Shown piece after piece: positions 10,163-19,453 of a DNA stretch of 64,000 bases (its first letter is position 1; every line of letters begins with the position of its first letter). The notes beneath the pieces were generated by a model. The model had not been told where the DNA came from, made no database searches, and was given only the letters and a program-made list of their open reading frames with translations. Origin of the DNA: Streptomyces inusitatus (GTDB lineage Bacteria; Actinomycetota; Actinomycetes; Streptomycetales; Streptomycetaceae); assembly GCF_014651115.1 (NCBI RefSeq), contig NZ_BMWG01000002.1, positions 372,605 through 436,604 on the forward strand, written 5' to 3'. Made by a program: the position numbers and the translations under genes.

Positions 10163-11131
10163 TTACTGAATCACCACCTTCACGACGCCGGTGAGGGCGA
10201 TCTGGGCGAGAGCGAGGGGGACGAGGGTGGTCCAGGCGAGCTTCTGGAGCTGGTCCTCGCGCATCCGCGGGTAGCTCACCCGCAGCCAGATGATGATGAA
10301 GGCGAGCACGGCCGTCTTGAGCAGGGTCCAGACCCAGCCCAGGCCGTCGTCGCCCATCGGCCCGTGCCAGCCGCCGAGGAAGAGCACGGTGGTCAGACCG
10401 CAGAGCACCACGATGCCCGCGTACTCGGCGAGCAGGAAGAGCGCGAAACGGAGGCCGGTGTACTCGGTGTACGCGCCGAAGATGATCTCGGAGTCGGCGA
10501 CCGGCATGTCGAAGGGAGGACGCTGGAGCTCGGCGAGGCCCGCGACGAAGAAGACGATGGCCCCCACGATCTGCCAGGGCAGCCACCACCACTCGAAGGC
10601 GTCGAGGATGCCGGTCAGCGAGACCGTGCCGGCCGCCATGGCGACGGAGGCGGCGGCCAGCAGCATCGGCAGTTCGTACGCCAGCAGCTGGGCGGCGGTC
10701 CGCAATCCGCCGAGGAGGGAGAACTTGTTGGCGGACGCCCAGCCCGCCATCAGCGAGCCGAGGACGCCGACGCCCATGACCGCCATCACGAAGAAGATGC
10801 CCGCGTCGACCACCTGGCCGACCGCGCCCTCGCCGGGGCCGATCGGGATGGCGACCAGGACGAGGAGGTACGGGAGCAGGGCGACGGCGGGGGCGAGCTG
10901 GAAGATCCGGCGGTCGGCGTTGGCCGGGACCACGTCTTCCTTCTGGGCGAACTTCACTCCGTCCGCGACCAGCTGGGCCCAGCCGTGGAAGCCGCCCGCG
11001 TACATCGGGCCGAGGCGTCCCTGCATATGGGCCATCACCTTGTGCTCCGCCTGTCCGATGACGAGCGGGAGGGCGATGAATGCGGCGAAGACGAGGAGGA
11101 GCCGGAAGGCGACGTCTAGGGCGTCGTTCAC
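10163..11131 (-). CDS. nuoH: NADH-quinone oxidoreductase subunit H
   Basis: Membrane subunit that forms much of the quinone chamber and joins the hydrophilic and membrane arms. The 322-residue protein has about eight helices and the NuoH signatures [39 protein letters not shown] and [15 protein letters not shown]. The GTG at 11131 overlaps the nuoC stop by 4 nt. In most complex I operons nuoH follows nuoG; here it directly follows nuoC. Confidence 0.95.
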   Translation of the reverse strand: MNDALDVAFRLLLVFAAFIALPLVIGQAEHKVMAHMQGRLGPMYAGGFHGWAQLVADGVKFAQKEDVVPANADRRIFQLAPAVALLPYLLVLVAIPIGPGEGAVGQVVDAGIFFVMAVMGVGVLGSLMAGWASANKFSLLGGLRTAAQLLAYELPMLLAAASVAMAAGTVSLTGILDAFEWWWLPWQIVGAIVFFVAGLAELQRPPFDMPVADSEIIFGAYTEYTGLRFALFLLAEYAGIVVLCGLTTVLFLGGWHGPMGDDGLGWVWTLLKTAVLAFIIIWLRVSYPRMREDQLQKLAWTTLVPLALAQIALTGVVKVVIQ

Positions 11132-12294
11132 GCGGGGTCGCCTCCGGTGCGTTCGGTGGGCTCGCCGCCCTCGGGTCCGTCACCGGACTCGGGCTCGGGC
11201 TGGGGCCGTGGGGTCGGTTCGGGGGCCGGGGTCGCCTCCGGGGCGGGGGCGGCCGGGGCGGGGCTGTCCGCCGGGGGGCGCTCCGGTGCCGGCTTCGTGT
11301 CGTCGAACGCCGGGCGCGCGTGGTGCCAGGGCGCGTCCGGGGCCGGGGTGGTCTCGGCGGCCGGGGCCGGGGCCTGGGCCGCGTCCGGCGGGGTCTGGCT
11401 CGCGGAGCCGTCGCTCGCGCTGCGGGTGCGGCGCGGCGGGGTGGCGGCGGGGGCCGGGGCCGGGGTCTCCGGGGTGGCCTCGGCGGCCGGGGGCGTGGCG
11501 GGTGCGGGTGTTGTCTGGCTCGCGGAGCCCTCGGCGGCGGTGCGCGCGCGGCGGGCCGCCGGGGCCGGGGCTGTGCCGGGGGCGTCCGGGGTGCCGTCGG
11601 CCGCCGGGCGGGCGCGGCGGACCGGGCGCTCGGCGCCTGCGGCACCGGCACCGGCAGCGCCTGCACCGGCCGCTCGCGGGGTGCGCGCGGCTCGGGCGGG
11701 GCGGGCCGGGGCGGGCGGGAGCTGGCCCTTGAGGGGGCCCCACTCGTTGGGGTCGGGGACGCCGGGCGGCAGCATCTGGCGGCGCTTGGGCCCGCCGTGC
11801 TCGGCCTCGCCCGGTTCCTTGGCCCCGGGCCACGCCTTGGCGACCCGCGCGGCCAGGACGAAGTCCTTGCGCAGCGGGTGGCCCTCGAAGTTCTCGGGGA
11901 GGAGCAGCGGAACCAGATGGGGATGGCCGGTGAAGTCGACGCCGAACATCTCGTGCGTCTCCCGCTCGTGCCAGTCCGCGCCCGCGTAGACCTCCCTGGC
12001 GGTGGGGAGGGCGGGGGCGTCGTGCGGGACGGTCGTCCGGAGCAGCAGTCTGCGGACCCGTCCGGTCTCCAGGGCGGCGACGTGCGCGCAGATCCGGAAG
12101 CCGGTGCCGGGCTCGTCGACCGCGCTCAGCCAGTCGAAGTAGGTGCATCCCAGGGTGGTGCGGGCGGTCTCCAGGGCGGCGATCCAGCCGTCGGCAGGCA
12201 CATCGACCGTGAGGAGGTCGTAGGCCAGCTCGGCGGTGGCGTCCGGGCCGAAGACCTCGGTGACGGAGTCCGGCAGGCCGTCGTACGCGCTCAC
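11128..12294 (-). CDS. nuoC: NADH-quinone oxidoreductase subunit C with long disordered tail
   Basis: 30 kDa-type hydrophilic subunit of complex I. Residues 1 to about 160 form the NuoC fold with the signature [18 protein letters not shown] near 108-125. From about residue 190 to 388 the protein is Ala/Pro/Glu-rich low complexity. The tail carries four imperfect units with a basic core at about 226, 248, 288 and 324 ([36 protein letters not shown]). The tail is as long as the enzyme core. The start is GTG 12294, overlapping the nuoB stop by 4 nt. No nuoD follows or is fused. Confidence 0.9.
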   Translation of the reverse strand: MSAYDGLPDSVTEVFGPDATAELAYDLLTVDVPADGWIAALETARTTLGCTYFDWLSAVDEPGTGFRICAHVAALETGRVRRLLLRTTVPHDAPALPTAREVYAGADWHERETHEMFGVDFTGHPHLVPLLLPENFEGHPLRKDFVLAARVAKAWPGAKEPGEAEHGGPKRRQMLPPGVPDPNEWGPLKGQLPPAPARPARAARTPRAAGAGAAGAGAAGAERPVRRARPAADGTPDAPGTAPAPAARRARTAAEGSASQTTPAPATPPAAEATPETPAPAPAATPPRRTRSASDGSASQTPPDAAQAPAPAAETTPAPDAPWHHARPAFDDTKPAPERPPADSPAPAAPAPEATPAPEPTPRPQPEPESGDGPEGGEPTERTGGDPA

Positions 12295-12962
12295 TTCTCT
12301 CCCCCGGCGGCCGGGGCGGCGGGCGGGGCGACCAGACCGCTGCGCAGCTCGGAGACGGACGCGCGGCCCGTTCCGTACCGCTCGCTGAGCGACTCGCGGG
12401 CGATCTTCTCCTGGAGTTTCAGAATTCCCTGGAGGAGCGCCTCGGGGCGCGGCGGGCAGCCGGGTACATAGACGTCGACCGGGATGATCTGGTCGACGCC
12501 CTTGGTCACCGAGTAGGAGTCCCAGTAGGGGCCGCCGCAGTTGGAGCAGGCTCCGAAGGAGATGACGTACTTGGGCTCGGGCATCTGCTCGTAGAGCCGC
12601 TTGACGGCCGGGGCCATCTTGTCGGTGACCGTGCCGGAGACGATCATCAGGTCGGCCTGGCGCGGGCCGGGGGCGAAGGGGATCACCCCGAGCCGGATGA
12701 AGTCGTGGCGGGCCATCGAGGCCGCGATGAATTCGATGGCGCAGCAGGCGAGACCGAAGTTGAAGACCCAGAGGCTGTAGCGGCGGCCCCAGTTCAGGAC
12801 CACCTTCATCGGCTCGGGGGCGAGCCGGGAGAGGATGCCCAGCCGCTGCGGCTCCGGCAGCGGGACCGGCGCGGCGGCCGTCCGTGCCGGGGAGGTTCCC
12901 GCGGCCGGGCCCGGAGTGGGATCCGGGGCCGGGGTCTGGGCCTGGGTCGGGGTCACGTCCAT
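12291..12962 (-). CDS. nuoB: NADH-quinone oxidoreductase subunit B
   Basis: Subunit that holds cluster N2, the last Fe-S centre before quinone. Ligand-type cysteines are Cys73 and Cys74 (GLACCAIEF), Cys139 (GACSNCGG) and Cys169 (VPGCPPRP). The core is normal, but residues 1 to about 38 are a Pro/Ala/Thr-rich extension. The ATG at 12962 overlaps the nuoA end by 10 nt; a GTG at 12956 (GTGA overlap) is an alternative start. N2 normally sits at the NuoB-NuoD interface, so the missing nuoD matters most for this subunit. Confidence 0.93.
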   Translation of the reverse strand: MDVTPTQAQTPAPDPTPGPAAGTSPARTAAAPVPLPEPQRLGILSRLAPEPMKVVLNWGRRYSLWVFNFGLACCAIEFIAASMARHDFIRLGVIPFAPGPRQADLMIVSGTVTDKMAPAVKRLYEQMPEPKYVISFGACSNCGGPYWDSYSVTKGVDQIIPVDVYVPGCPPRPEALLQGILKLQEKIARESLSERYGTGRASVSELRSGLVAPPAAPAAGGEK

Positions 12963-13351
12963 GCGAGGACGCCCTTCTTCCATGCGTAGAGCAGTCCCAC
13001 GGCCAGGAAGCCGAGGAAGATGAACATCTCCACCAGGGTCGTCCCGCCGTATCCGGGGGCGGCGAAGACCGTCGCCCACGGGAAGAGGAAGATCGAGTCG
13101 ACGGCGAAGATCACATACAGAAACGCGTAGACGTAGTAGCGGACCTGGGTGTGCGCCCAGCCCTCGCCGACGGGGTCCACTCCGCACTCGTAGGTGAGCA
13201 GCTTCTCCGGGGTGGGGGCCACGGGCCGCAGCAACCGCCCGGCTCCGAAGGCCACGGCCACGAACATCACGCCGATCAGGGCCAGCAGCCCCACGACCGA
13301 ATAACTGGCGAAATAATCCGCCGCGAGCACGGCCACGGTGGGTTCCGGCAC
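12953..13351 (-). CDS. nuoA: NADH-quinone oxidoreductase subunit A
   Basis: Three-helix membrane subunit of complex I and first gene of the operon. It shows the conserved [34 protein letters not shown] region (residues about 53-85 from this start). I chose GTG 13351 because GAGGGG lies 5 nt upstream and the protein is then 132 residues, the usual size. A GTG at 13441 would add a charged 30-residue extension. Its promoter must lie in the region shared with the divergent sensor kinase gene. Confidence 0.9.
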   Translation of the reverse strand: MPEPTVAVLAADYFASYSVVGLLALIGVMFVAVAFGAGRLLRPVAPTPEKLLTYECGVDPVGEGWAHTQVRYYVYAFLYVIFAVDSIFLFPWATVFAAPGYGGTTLVEMFIFLGFLAVGLLYAWKKGVLAWT

Positions 13352-13492
13352 GTCCGCCCCTCGCTCCCTGACCTCGACCTCGCGGATCTCCCGCGCAGTG
13401 GCTGCCGGCGATCTGCTCGGTGATCCGTGTTCTGTACGCACGGGAGTCTAGGCCCTGCTAAGGGGACCCTCCGCAGTCGCATCCCGCTTCAG

Positions 13493-13508
13493 GTGGGGTT
13501 ATCCCCAC
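13493..13508. promoter_or_regulatory. Palindrome between divergent nuoA and kinase genes
   Basis: GTGGGG and CCCCAC form a perfect 6 bp inverted repeat around TTAT in the 215 bp region between nuoA and the first sensor kinase. The position and symmetry fit an operator serving one or both divergent units. The cognate regulator is unknown. Confidence 0.4.
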
Positions 13509-13566
13509 TTCATCCCACCCAGGTACCCCATGGCGCGCGCCGTGGGCGGCCAGGCAGGCTGGCTTC

Positions 13567-14766
13567 ATGACCGCGACCGACACCTCGTACGGCACCGCCT
13601 CCGAAGCGCCCGGCGGCGACGACCGTCCGCCGCCCGTGAGGATCGCCCTTACCGGCCACACCTGGAAGGAGACAGCTCATCTTCTGGCCAATCTGCCGGT
13701 TGCGTTGATCGGTTTTATTTACGTGGCGTTCACAATCGGTCTGGGTGTGGGGCTGTCGGTGACCGTGATCGGGCTGCCCCTGCTCGCGCTCGGGCTGGCC
13801 GGGGCACGGCTGATCGGCAGGTCGGAGCGGGCCCGGGCGCGGCTGCTGCTGGGGGTGCGGGTGGAGGAGCCGAGTCCGCTGCACGGGCCGGGGCGGCGGA
13901 CCGGGTTCGTCGCCCGGGTGGTGCGCGGGCTGAAGGACCCGGTGGCGTGGCGAACCGCGCTGTACTGCTTCATCCGGCTGCCGTGGGGGGTGCTGACCTT
14001 CGCCGTGATGATGGTGAGCCTGTTCCTGCTCTGGCCCGTGCTCCCCTTCGTCGCGCGCGGGCTGGCCAACGCCGACCGGGCGATGGTGCGCGGGCTGCTG
14101 TCGCCCTCGGACGAGCTGGAGCGCCGGGTGGCGGAGCTGGAGTCGGACCGGGGCGTGGTGGTGGACACCGCCGCCGCCGACCTCCGCCGCATCGAACGCG
14201 ACCTCCACGACGGGGCGCAGGCCCGCCTCGTCGCCCTCGCCATGGGCCTGGGGCTGGCGAAGGAGAAGCTCCTGGAGGACCCGGAGACCGCCGCCGCGAT
14301 GGTCGACGAGGCCCACGGCGAGGTCAAGCTCGCCCTCCAGGAGCTGCGCGACCTGGCCCGGGGCATCCACCCCGCCGTCCTCACCGACCGGGGACTGAGC
14401 GCCGCGCTCTCCTCGATCGCCGCCCGCTGCACGGCTCCGGTGCGGGTGTCGGTCGATCTCTCCGAGCGGCCGGCGGCGGCCATCGAGGGCATCGCCTACT
14501 TCACCGTCTCCGAGCTGCTCCAGAACATCAGCAAGCATGCGGGGGCGAAGAGCGCCTCGGTGGAGGTGTGGCGGTCCGCGGACCGGCTGCTGATCCAGGT
14601 CGACGACGACGGCCGGGGCGGGGCACGGCTGGACGGCGGTACGGGGATGGCCGGGCTCGCCGAGCGGCTGGGCGCGGTCGACGGGCTGTTCGTGCTGGAC
14701 TCGCCGGTGGGCGGACCGACCACGGTCACGGTCGAGGTGCCGTGGCGCGAGCGCGGCGCGCTCTGA
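13567..14766 (+). CDS. NarL-family sensor histidine kinase (first of paralogous pair)
   Basis: Membrane sensor kinase, 399 residues. Residues about 30-180 form a sensor region with four hydrophobic segments and no large extracellular domain. The phospho-acceptor His214 is in [13 protein letters not shown] (HisKA_3 type). The ATPase domain follows with an N box ([12 protein letters not shown]) and a G box (DDDGRGG, GTGMAGLAERL). Start ATG 13567. It is divergent from nuoA and followed by a second close paralog and one LuxR-type regulator. The signal sensed is unknown; the context suggests control of the divergent nuo operon and/or korAB. Confidence 0.88.
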   Translation: MTATDTSYGTASEAPGGDDRPPPVRIALTGHTWKETAHLLANLPVALIGFIYVAFTIGLGVGLSVTVIGLPLLALGLAGARLIGRSERARARLLLGVRVEEPSPLHGPGRRTGFVARVVRGLKDPVAWRTALYCFIRLPWGVLTFAVMMVSLFLLWPVLPFVARGLANADRAMVRGLLSPSDELERRVAELESDRGVVVDTAAADLRRIERDLHDGAQARLVALAMGLGLAKEKLLEDPETAAAMVDEAHGEVKLALQELRDLARGIHPAVLTDRGLSAALSSIAARCTAPVRVSVDLSERPAAAIEGIAYFTVSELLQNISKHAGAKSASVEVWRSADRLLIQVDDDGRGGARLDGGTGMAGLAERLGAVDGLFVLDSPVGGPTTVTVEVPWRERGAL

Positions 14767-14785
14767 GCGGCCCGGCAGGAAAACC

Positions 14786-14854
14786 CCCGGCCGACCGCCC
14801 GACCGCCCCGGCCGACCGCCCGACCACCCGACTGCCCCGGCCGACCGCCCGACC
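14786..14854. repeat. Three copies of a 19 bp C-rich repeat
   Basis: The unit CCCGGCCGACCGCCCGACC occurs at 14786-14804, 14807-14825 and 14836-14854, between the two paralogous kinase genes. The copies are exact, with spacers of 2 and 10 nt. I cannot assign a function. It may have arisen with the kinase duplication. Confidence 0.8.
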
Positions 14855-14985
14855 GCCCTACCGCCCCTGCCCCCGCCCGGTGATCGCCAGTGGCCGGACA
14901 CCGGAGCCCTGGTAGGGAAAACCCCCGCCCGGAGAGGGCGACCTCCCTCATGGTGCGTGCCTCGCCACCGGCGCACTCTGTATCC

Positions 14986-16356
14986 ATGACAGCCCGCATC
15001 GCAGAACGGACGGCACCGATGGCCACGGACCACCCCCGCGCCCAGTGGCAGGACCGGCCCGAGAGCAGCCGCTCCTCCTTCGTCCCCCCGGCTCTGCGCG
15101 CCCCGTTCGAGGGCCGCACCTGGCGCGAGTTCGGCCATCTGCTGCTGGGGCTGCCGATCAGCGTGCTCTTCTTCGTCCTCGCCGTCGTGACCGTCTCGCT
15201 CGGCGCGGGCCTGCTGATCACCTTCCTGGGTGTGCCGGTGCTGGCCGCCGGGCTGATGGCCTGCCGGGGCCTCGGCGCGCTGGAGCGCGGCCGGGCGCGG
15301 GCGCTGCTGGGGCTGGACGTGGACCGTCCCGAGCCGGTCAGGCCGCAGGGGAAGGGCGTGATGGCGTGGGTCGGCGCGGTCCTCAAGAGCGGGGTGTCCT
15401 GGCGTCATCTGCTCTACGCGCTGCTGCACCTCCCCTGGGCGATCACCTCGTTCACGGTGTCGCTGACGCTGTGGGTCACGGGGTGGGCGCTGCTGGCGTA
15501 CCCGCTGTGGCAGTGGGTCTTCCCGACCTACGTCGGGCAGCCGGGCATCCAGGTCTTCGGTGACGGGCGGAACAACAACTTCTATCTGGACACCTCCTTC
15601 GAGATCGCGGGCGCGTCGGCGGCGGGGCTGGCGACGGTGCTGCTCTCCGCCTGGCTGATCCGGGGCTTCGCGCAGGTGGACCGGCTGATGATCAGCGGTC
15701 TGCTGGGGCCCTCGCGGCTGGCGACCCGGGTGGTGGAGCTGGAGTCGGACCGGGGCGTGGTGGTGGACACCGCCGCCGCCGACCTCCGCCGCATCGAACG
15801 CGACCTCCACGACGGGGCGCAGGCCCGCCTCGTCGCCCTCGCCATGGATCTCGGTCTCGCGAAGGAGAAGCTCCTGGAGGACCCCGAGGCCGCGGCCGCG
15901 ATGGTCGACGAGGCCCACGGCGAGGTCAAGCTCGCCCTGCGGGAGCTGCGCGACCTGGCCCGGGGCATCCACCCCGCCGTCCTCACCGACCGGGGCCTGA
16001 GCGCCGCGCTCTCCGCCATCGCCTCGCGGTGCGCCGTACCGGTGACCGTGGAGGTGGATCTCGCGGAGCGCCCGGCGGCGGCCATCGAGGGCATCGCCTA
16101 CTTCACCGTCTCCGAGCTGCTCCAGAACATCAGCAAGCACGCCCGGGCGAGCCGGGCTTCGGTGGACGTCTGGTGCTCCGACGGCCGGCTGATGCTCCAG
16201 GTCACGGACGACGGCCGGGGCGGCGCGGATCTCGCCGCGGGCAGCGGTCTGCGCGGGCTGGCCGAGCGGCTGGGCGCGGTCGACGGGGTCCTGGCCATCG
16301 ACTCGCCGGCCGGCGGGCCGACCTCGGTGACCGCCGAGCTGCCCTGGCGCGGCTGA
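14986..16356 (+). CDS. NarL-family sensor histidine kinase (second of paralogous pair)
   Basis: Paralog of the preceding kinase, about 456 residues from ATG 14986. It has the same architecture: multi-helix membrane sensor, HisKA_3 site [13 protein letters not shown] and ATPase domain ending [16 protein letters not shown]. It differs by an extra loop between helices ([17 protein letters not shown] onward). Its DHp region shares 113 identical consecutive bases with the first kinase (15735-15847 versus 14133-14245). The start is uncertain: GTG 14890 or ATG 15019 are alternatives and none has a clear ribosome binding site. It lies about 120 nt before the response regulator gene. Confidence 0.85.
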   Translation: MTARIAERTAPMATDHPRAQWQDRPESSRSSFVPPALRAPFEGRTWREFGHLLLGLPISVLFFVLAVVTVSLGAGLLITFLGVPVLAAGLMACRGLGALERGRARALLGLDVDRPEPVRPQGKGVMAWVGAVLKSGVSWRHLLYALLHLPWAITSFTVSLTLWVTGWALLAYPLWQWVFPTYVGQPGIQVFGDGRNNNFYLDTSFEIAGASAAGLATVLLSAWLIRGFAQVDRLMISGLLGPSRLATRVVELESDRGVVVDTAAADLRRIERDLHDGAQARLVALAMDLGLAKEKLLEDPEAAAAMVDEAHGEVKLALRELRDLARGIHPAVLTDRGLSAALSAIASRCAVPVTVEVDLAERPAAAIEGIAYFTVSELLQNISKHARASRASVDVWCSDGRLMLQVTDDGRGGADLAAGSGLRGLAERLGAVDGVLAIDSPAGGPTSVTAELPWRG

Positions 16357-16474
16357 CCCCGGTCCGCCTGGAGGCTCTCCGCGGACCGCACTCCGTCCTC
16401 CGCACTCCGGCCGTGTTGCTGGGATGCTGGTGGGGACAGGGCGGTACCGGGATCGACAGGGGGGCATCAGCGCC

Positions 16475-17197
16475 GTGGAGAACGCCGTGCGGGACGCCGT
16501 GAGAGACGACGCCGCGAGAGACAGAGACAGAGACAGAGTACGAGTGGTCATCGCCGAGGATTCGGTGCTGCTCCGGGAGGGGCTGACCCGTCTGCTGAAG
16601 GACCGGGGCCACGATGTGGTCGCGGGAGTCGGTGACGGCGAGGCCCTGATCAAGACAATCGGCGAGCTGGCGGACCAGGGGGCGCTGCCGGATGTCGTGG
16701 TGGCGGATGTCCGGATGCCGCCCACCCACACCGACGAGGGTGTAAGGGCCGCCGTGCGGCTGCGCAAGGAGCATCCCGGCATCGGGGTGCTGGTGCTCTC
16801 GCAGTATGTGGAGGAGCAGTACGCCACCGAGCTGCTGGCGGGCAGCAGCCGGGGAGTGGGATACCTCCTCAAGGACCGGGTGGCGGAGGTGCGGGAGTTC
16901 GTCGACGCCGTCGTACGGGTCGCCCGGGGCGGCACCGCGCTGGATCCCGAGGTGGTGGCCCAGCTGCTGGGCCGCAGCCGTAAGCAGGACGTACTGGCGA
17001 ATCTCACTCCGCGTGAGCGGGAGGTCCTCGGTCTGATGGCCGAGGGGCGGACGAACTCCGCGGTCGCCCGGCAGTTGGTGGTGAGCGACGGCGCGGTGGA
17101 GAAGCACGTCAGCAACATCTTCCAGAAGCTGGGCCTCTCCCCGAGCGAGGGGGACCACCGCCGGGTGCTGGCGGTGCTGACGTACATCAACTCGTAG
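16475..17197 (+). CDS. NarL/FixJ-family response regulator
   Basis: Transcription factor with a receiver domain ([14 protein letters not shown]; phospho-acceptor Asp in [15 protein letters not shown] switch lysine) and a C-terminal LuxR-type helix-turn-helix ([42 protein letters not shown]). I prefer GTG 16475, with AGGGGGG about 11 nt upstream; ATG 16424 is possible. The N-terminus is encoded by a short GACAGA microsatellite giving repeated Arg-Asp (about 16520-16540). It is the only regulator next to the two paralogous kinases, so both may signal to it. Confidence 0.87.
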   Translation: MENAVRDAVRDDAARDRDRDRVRVVIAEDSVLLREGLTRLLKDRGHDVVAGVGDGEALIKTIGELADQGALPDVVVADVRMPPTHTDEGVRAAVRLRKEHPGIGVLVLSQYVEEQYATELLAGSSRGVGYLLKDRVAEVREFVDAVVRVARGGTALDPEVVAQLLGRSRKQDVLANLTPREREVLGLMAEGRTNSAVARQLVVSDGAVEKHVSNIFQKLGLSPSEGDHRRVLAVLTYINS

Positions 17198-17491
17198 CGG
17201 GACCCCCAGCGGGCTGACGCTCCGTCAGTGACGATCCCGCGGTGAGCCGCGCGGGCCGCCGCCCCGGAGCCGAAAGCCCCTGGTCCTAGACCCAAAGAAT
17301 GAGCGGGAGCCTTGTACTGGACGCCATATCGGGGTGGATAAATTATGACAAAACAGGTCATCCAAGTGTCTCAAAGGGACGTCCACTCCCCGGCCTGTCC
17401 GGGGTAGGCCACCCTTACCGACGTAGGGTGGCTCTGGGCCGGCCAGTGGGACGACCGGCCCGGACAGCCGCCTCAAGGGAGGTTCAGTTCA
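17198..17491 (+). promoter_or_regulatory. korA leader and promoter region
   Basis: This 293 bp stretch holds no gene. A small hairpin (17214-17228) follows the regulator gene. An AT-rich patch at 17338-17355 contains the palindrome ATGAC-N7-GTCAT (17345-17361), a candidate operator. Downstream, GCCACCCT (17408-17415) and AGGGTGGC (17425-17432) form a perfect 8 bp hairpin about 60 nt before the korA GTG, in what is probably the 5' untranslated region. GGGAGG precedes the start. Confidence 0.5.
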
Positions 17492-19453
17492 GTGACCAGT
17501 CAGGTCAGTAGCCCAGCCGAGCACGCCGATGAGGCCGACGGGGCCGACGAGGCACTCGTCGGTGAACAGCGCGGGCCCGCCGCCGGCGCCGAAACCGGGC
17601 CGAAAGAGGTCCGCCGGCTGGACCGGGTGATCATCCGTTTCGCGGGGGACTCGGGTGACGGCATGCAGCTCACGGGTGACCGGTTCACCTCGGAGACCGC
17701 CTCATTCGGAAATGATCTGTCCACCCTGCCGAACTTCCCCGCCGAGATCCGCGCCCCCGCGGGAACCCTGCCGGGCGTGTCCTCGTTCCAGCTCCACTTC
17801 GCCGACCACGACATCCTCACCCCCGGCGACGCGCCCGACGTCCTCGTCGCGATGAACCCGGCCGCGCTCAAGGCCAACCTCGCGGACGTCCCCCACGGCG
17901 GCGAGATCATCGTCAACACCGACGAGTTCGCCAAACGCGCCATGGCCAAGGTCGGCTACACCACCTCGCCCCTGGACGACGGCACCCTCGACGCCTACCG
18001 CGTCCACCCGGTACCGCTGACCACACTCACCGTGGAGGCGCTCAAGGACTTCGGCCTCACCCGCAAAGAGGCCGAACGCTCCAAGAACATGTTCGCCCTC
18101 GGGCTGCTCTCCTGGATGTACCACCGCCCCACCGAGGGCACGGAGAAGTTCCTGCGGACCAAGTTCGCCAAGAAGCCCCACATCGCCGAGGCGAACATCA
18201 CCGCCTACCGCGCGGGCTGGAACTTCGGCGAGACCACCGAGGACTTCGCGGTCTCCTACGAAGTCGCCCCCGCCACCAGCGCCTTCCCCACCGGGACCTA
18301 CCGCAACATCTCCGGGAACCTCGCCCTGTCCTACGGCCTGATCGCCGCCGCCCGGCAGTCCGAGCTCCCGCTCTACCTGGGCTCTTACCCCATCACCCCG
18401 GCCTCGGACATCCTCCACGAGCTGTCCCGGCACAAGAACTTCGGCATCCGCACCTTCCAGGCCGAGGACGAGATCGCCGGCATCGGCGCGGCCCTCGGCG
18501 CGGCGTTCGGCGGCTCCCTCGCCGTGACGACGACCTCCGGGCCCGGTGTCGCGCTCAAGTCGGAGGCGATCGGACTCGCGGTCTCGCTGGAGCTGCCGCT
18601 GCTGATCGTGGACATCCAGCGCGGCGGCCCGTCCACCGGTCTGCCCACCAAGACCGAACAGGCCGACCTGCTCCAGGCGATGTACGGACGGAACGGCGAG
18701 GCCCCCGTGCCCGTCGTCGCCCCGATGACCCCCGGGGACTGCTTCGACGCGGCGGTGGAGGCGGCGCGGATCGCGCTGGCCTACCGCACCCCCGTCTTCC
18801 TCCTCTCCGACGGCTATCTCGCCAACGGCTCCGAGCCCTGGCGCGTACCGGAGACCGAGACCCTGCCCGACCTGCGGGTTCAGTTCGCCACCGGCCCCAA
18901 CCACACCGAGGCCGACGGCACCGAGGTCTTCTGGCCCTACAAGCGCGACCCCGAGACCCTGGCGCGGCCCTGGGCGGTCCCCGGCACCCCCGGCCTCGAA
19001 CACCGCATCGGCGGCATCGAGAAGCAGGACGGCACCGGCAACATCTCCTACGACCCGGCCAACCACGAGCACATGGTCCGCACCCGCCAGGCCAAGATCG
19101 ACAACATCCGGGTCCCCGATCTGGAGGTCGACGACCCGGACGGCGCGACCACCCTCGTCCTGGGCTGGGGCTCCACCTACGGCCCCATCACCGCCGCCGT
19201 CCGCCGGCTGCGCGCCGAGGGCGTCCCCATCGCCCAGGCGCATCTGCGGCATCTCAACCCCTTCCCGGCGAATCTGGGCACCCTCCTCGCCCACTACCGC
19301 CGCGTGATCGTCCCGGAGATGAACCTCGGCCAGCTCTCCGCCCTCCTCCGGGCGAAGTATCTGGTCGACACCCACAGCCACACCCAGGTCAACGGCATGC
19401 CCTTCAAAGCCGCCCAGCTCGCCACGGCCCTCAAGGAGGCCATCCATGACTGA
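17492..19453 (+). CDS. korA: 2-oxoacid:ferredoxin oxidoreductase, fused gamma-alpha subunit
   Basis: Large subunit of the thiamine-diphosphate enzyme that oxidatively decarboxylates 2-oxoglutarate (or a related 2-oxoacid) to the acyl-CoA, reducing ferredoxin. Residues about 45-230 are the gamma domain (FAGDSGDGMQLTGDRF). The alpha pyrimidine-binding domain follows (LGSYPITPASDILHEL, FQAEDEIAGIGAALGAAFGG), then domain II (VLGWGSTYGPI). Start GTG 17492 has GGGAGG 10 nt upstream. The first 40 or so residues are an acidic extension. It overlaps korB by 8 nt. No ferredoxin gene is visible nearby. Substrate choice is inferred from actinobacterial KOR homologs. Confidence 0.9.
   Translation: MTSQVSSPAEHADEADGADEALVGEQRGPAAGAETGPKEVRRLDRVIIRFAGDSGDGMQLTGDRFTSETASFGNDLSTLPNFPAEIRAPAGTLPGVSSFQLHFADHDILTPGDAPDVLVAMNPAALKANLADVPHGGEIIVNTDEFAKRAMAKVGYTTSPLDDGTLDAYRVHPVPLTTLTVEALKDFGLTRKEAERSKNMFALGLLSWMYHRPTEGTEKFLRTKFAKKPHIAEANITAYRAGWNFGETTEDFAVSYEVAPATSAFPTGTYRNISGNLALSYGLIAAARQSELPLYLGSYPITPASDILHELSRHKNFGIRTFQAEDEIAGIGAALGAAFGGSLAVTTTSGPGVALKSEAIGLAVSLELPLLIVDIQRGGPSTGLPTKTEQADLLQAMYGRNGEAPVPVVAPMTPGDCFDAAVEAARIALAYRTPVFLLSDGYLANGSEPWRVPETETLPDLRVQFATGPNHTEADGTEVFWPYKRDPETLARPWAVPGTPGLEHRIGGIEKQDGTGNISYDPANHEHMVRTRQAKIDNIRVPDLEVDDPDGATTLVLGWGSTYGPITAAVRRLRAEGVPIAQAHLRHLNPFPANLGTLLAHYRRVIVPEMNLGQLSALLRAKYLVDTHSHTQVNGMPFKAAQLATALKEAIHD

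Noticed and set aside
11128..12294. Possible NuoCD fusion
   Set aside because: The extension after the NuoC core is Ala/Pro-rich and shows none of the NuoD motifs.
11080..12471. Gly/Arg-rich plus-strand frame opposite nuoC
   Set aside because: Mirror image of the Ala/Pro-rich NuoC tail, not a real collagen-like protein.
13352..13441. A longer NuoA with a 30-residue N-terminal extension
   Set aside because: The GTG at 13351 has a better ribosome binding site and gives the family's normal length.
14786..14854. CRISPR array
   Set aside because: Repeats are only 19 bp with spacers of 2 and 10 nt, and no cas genes are present.
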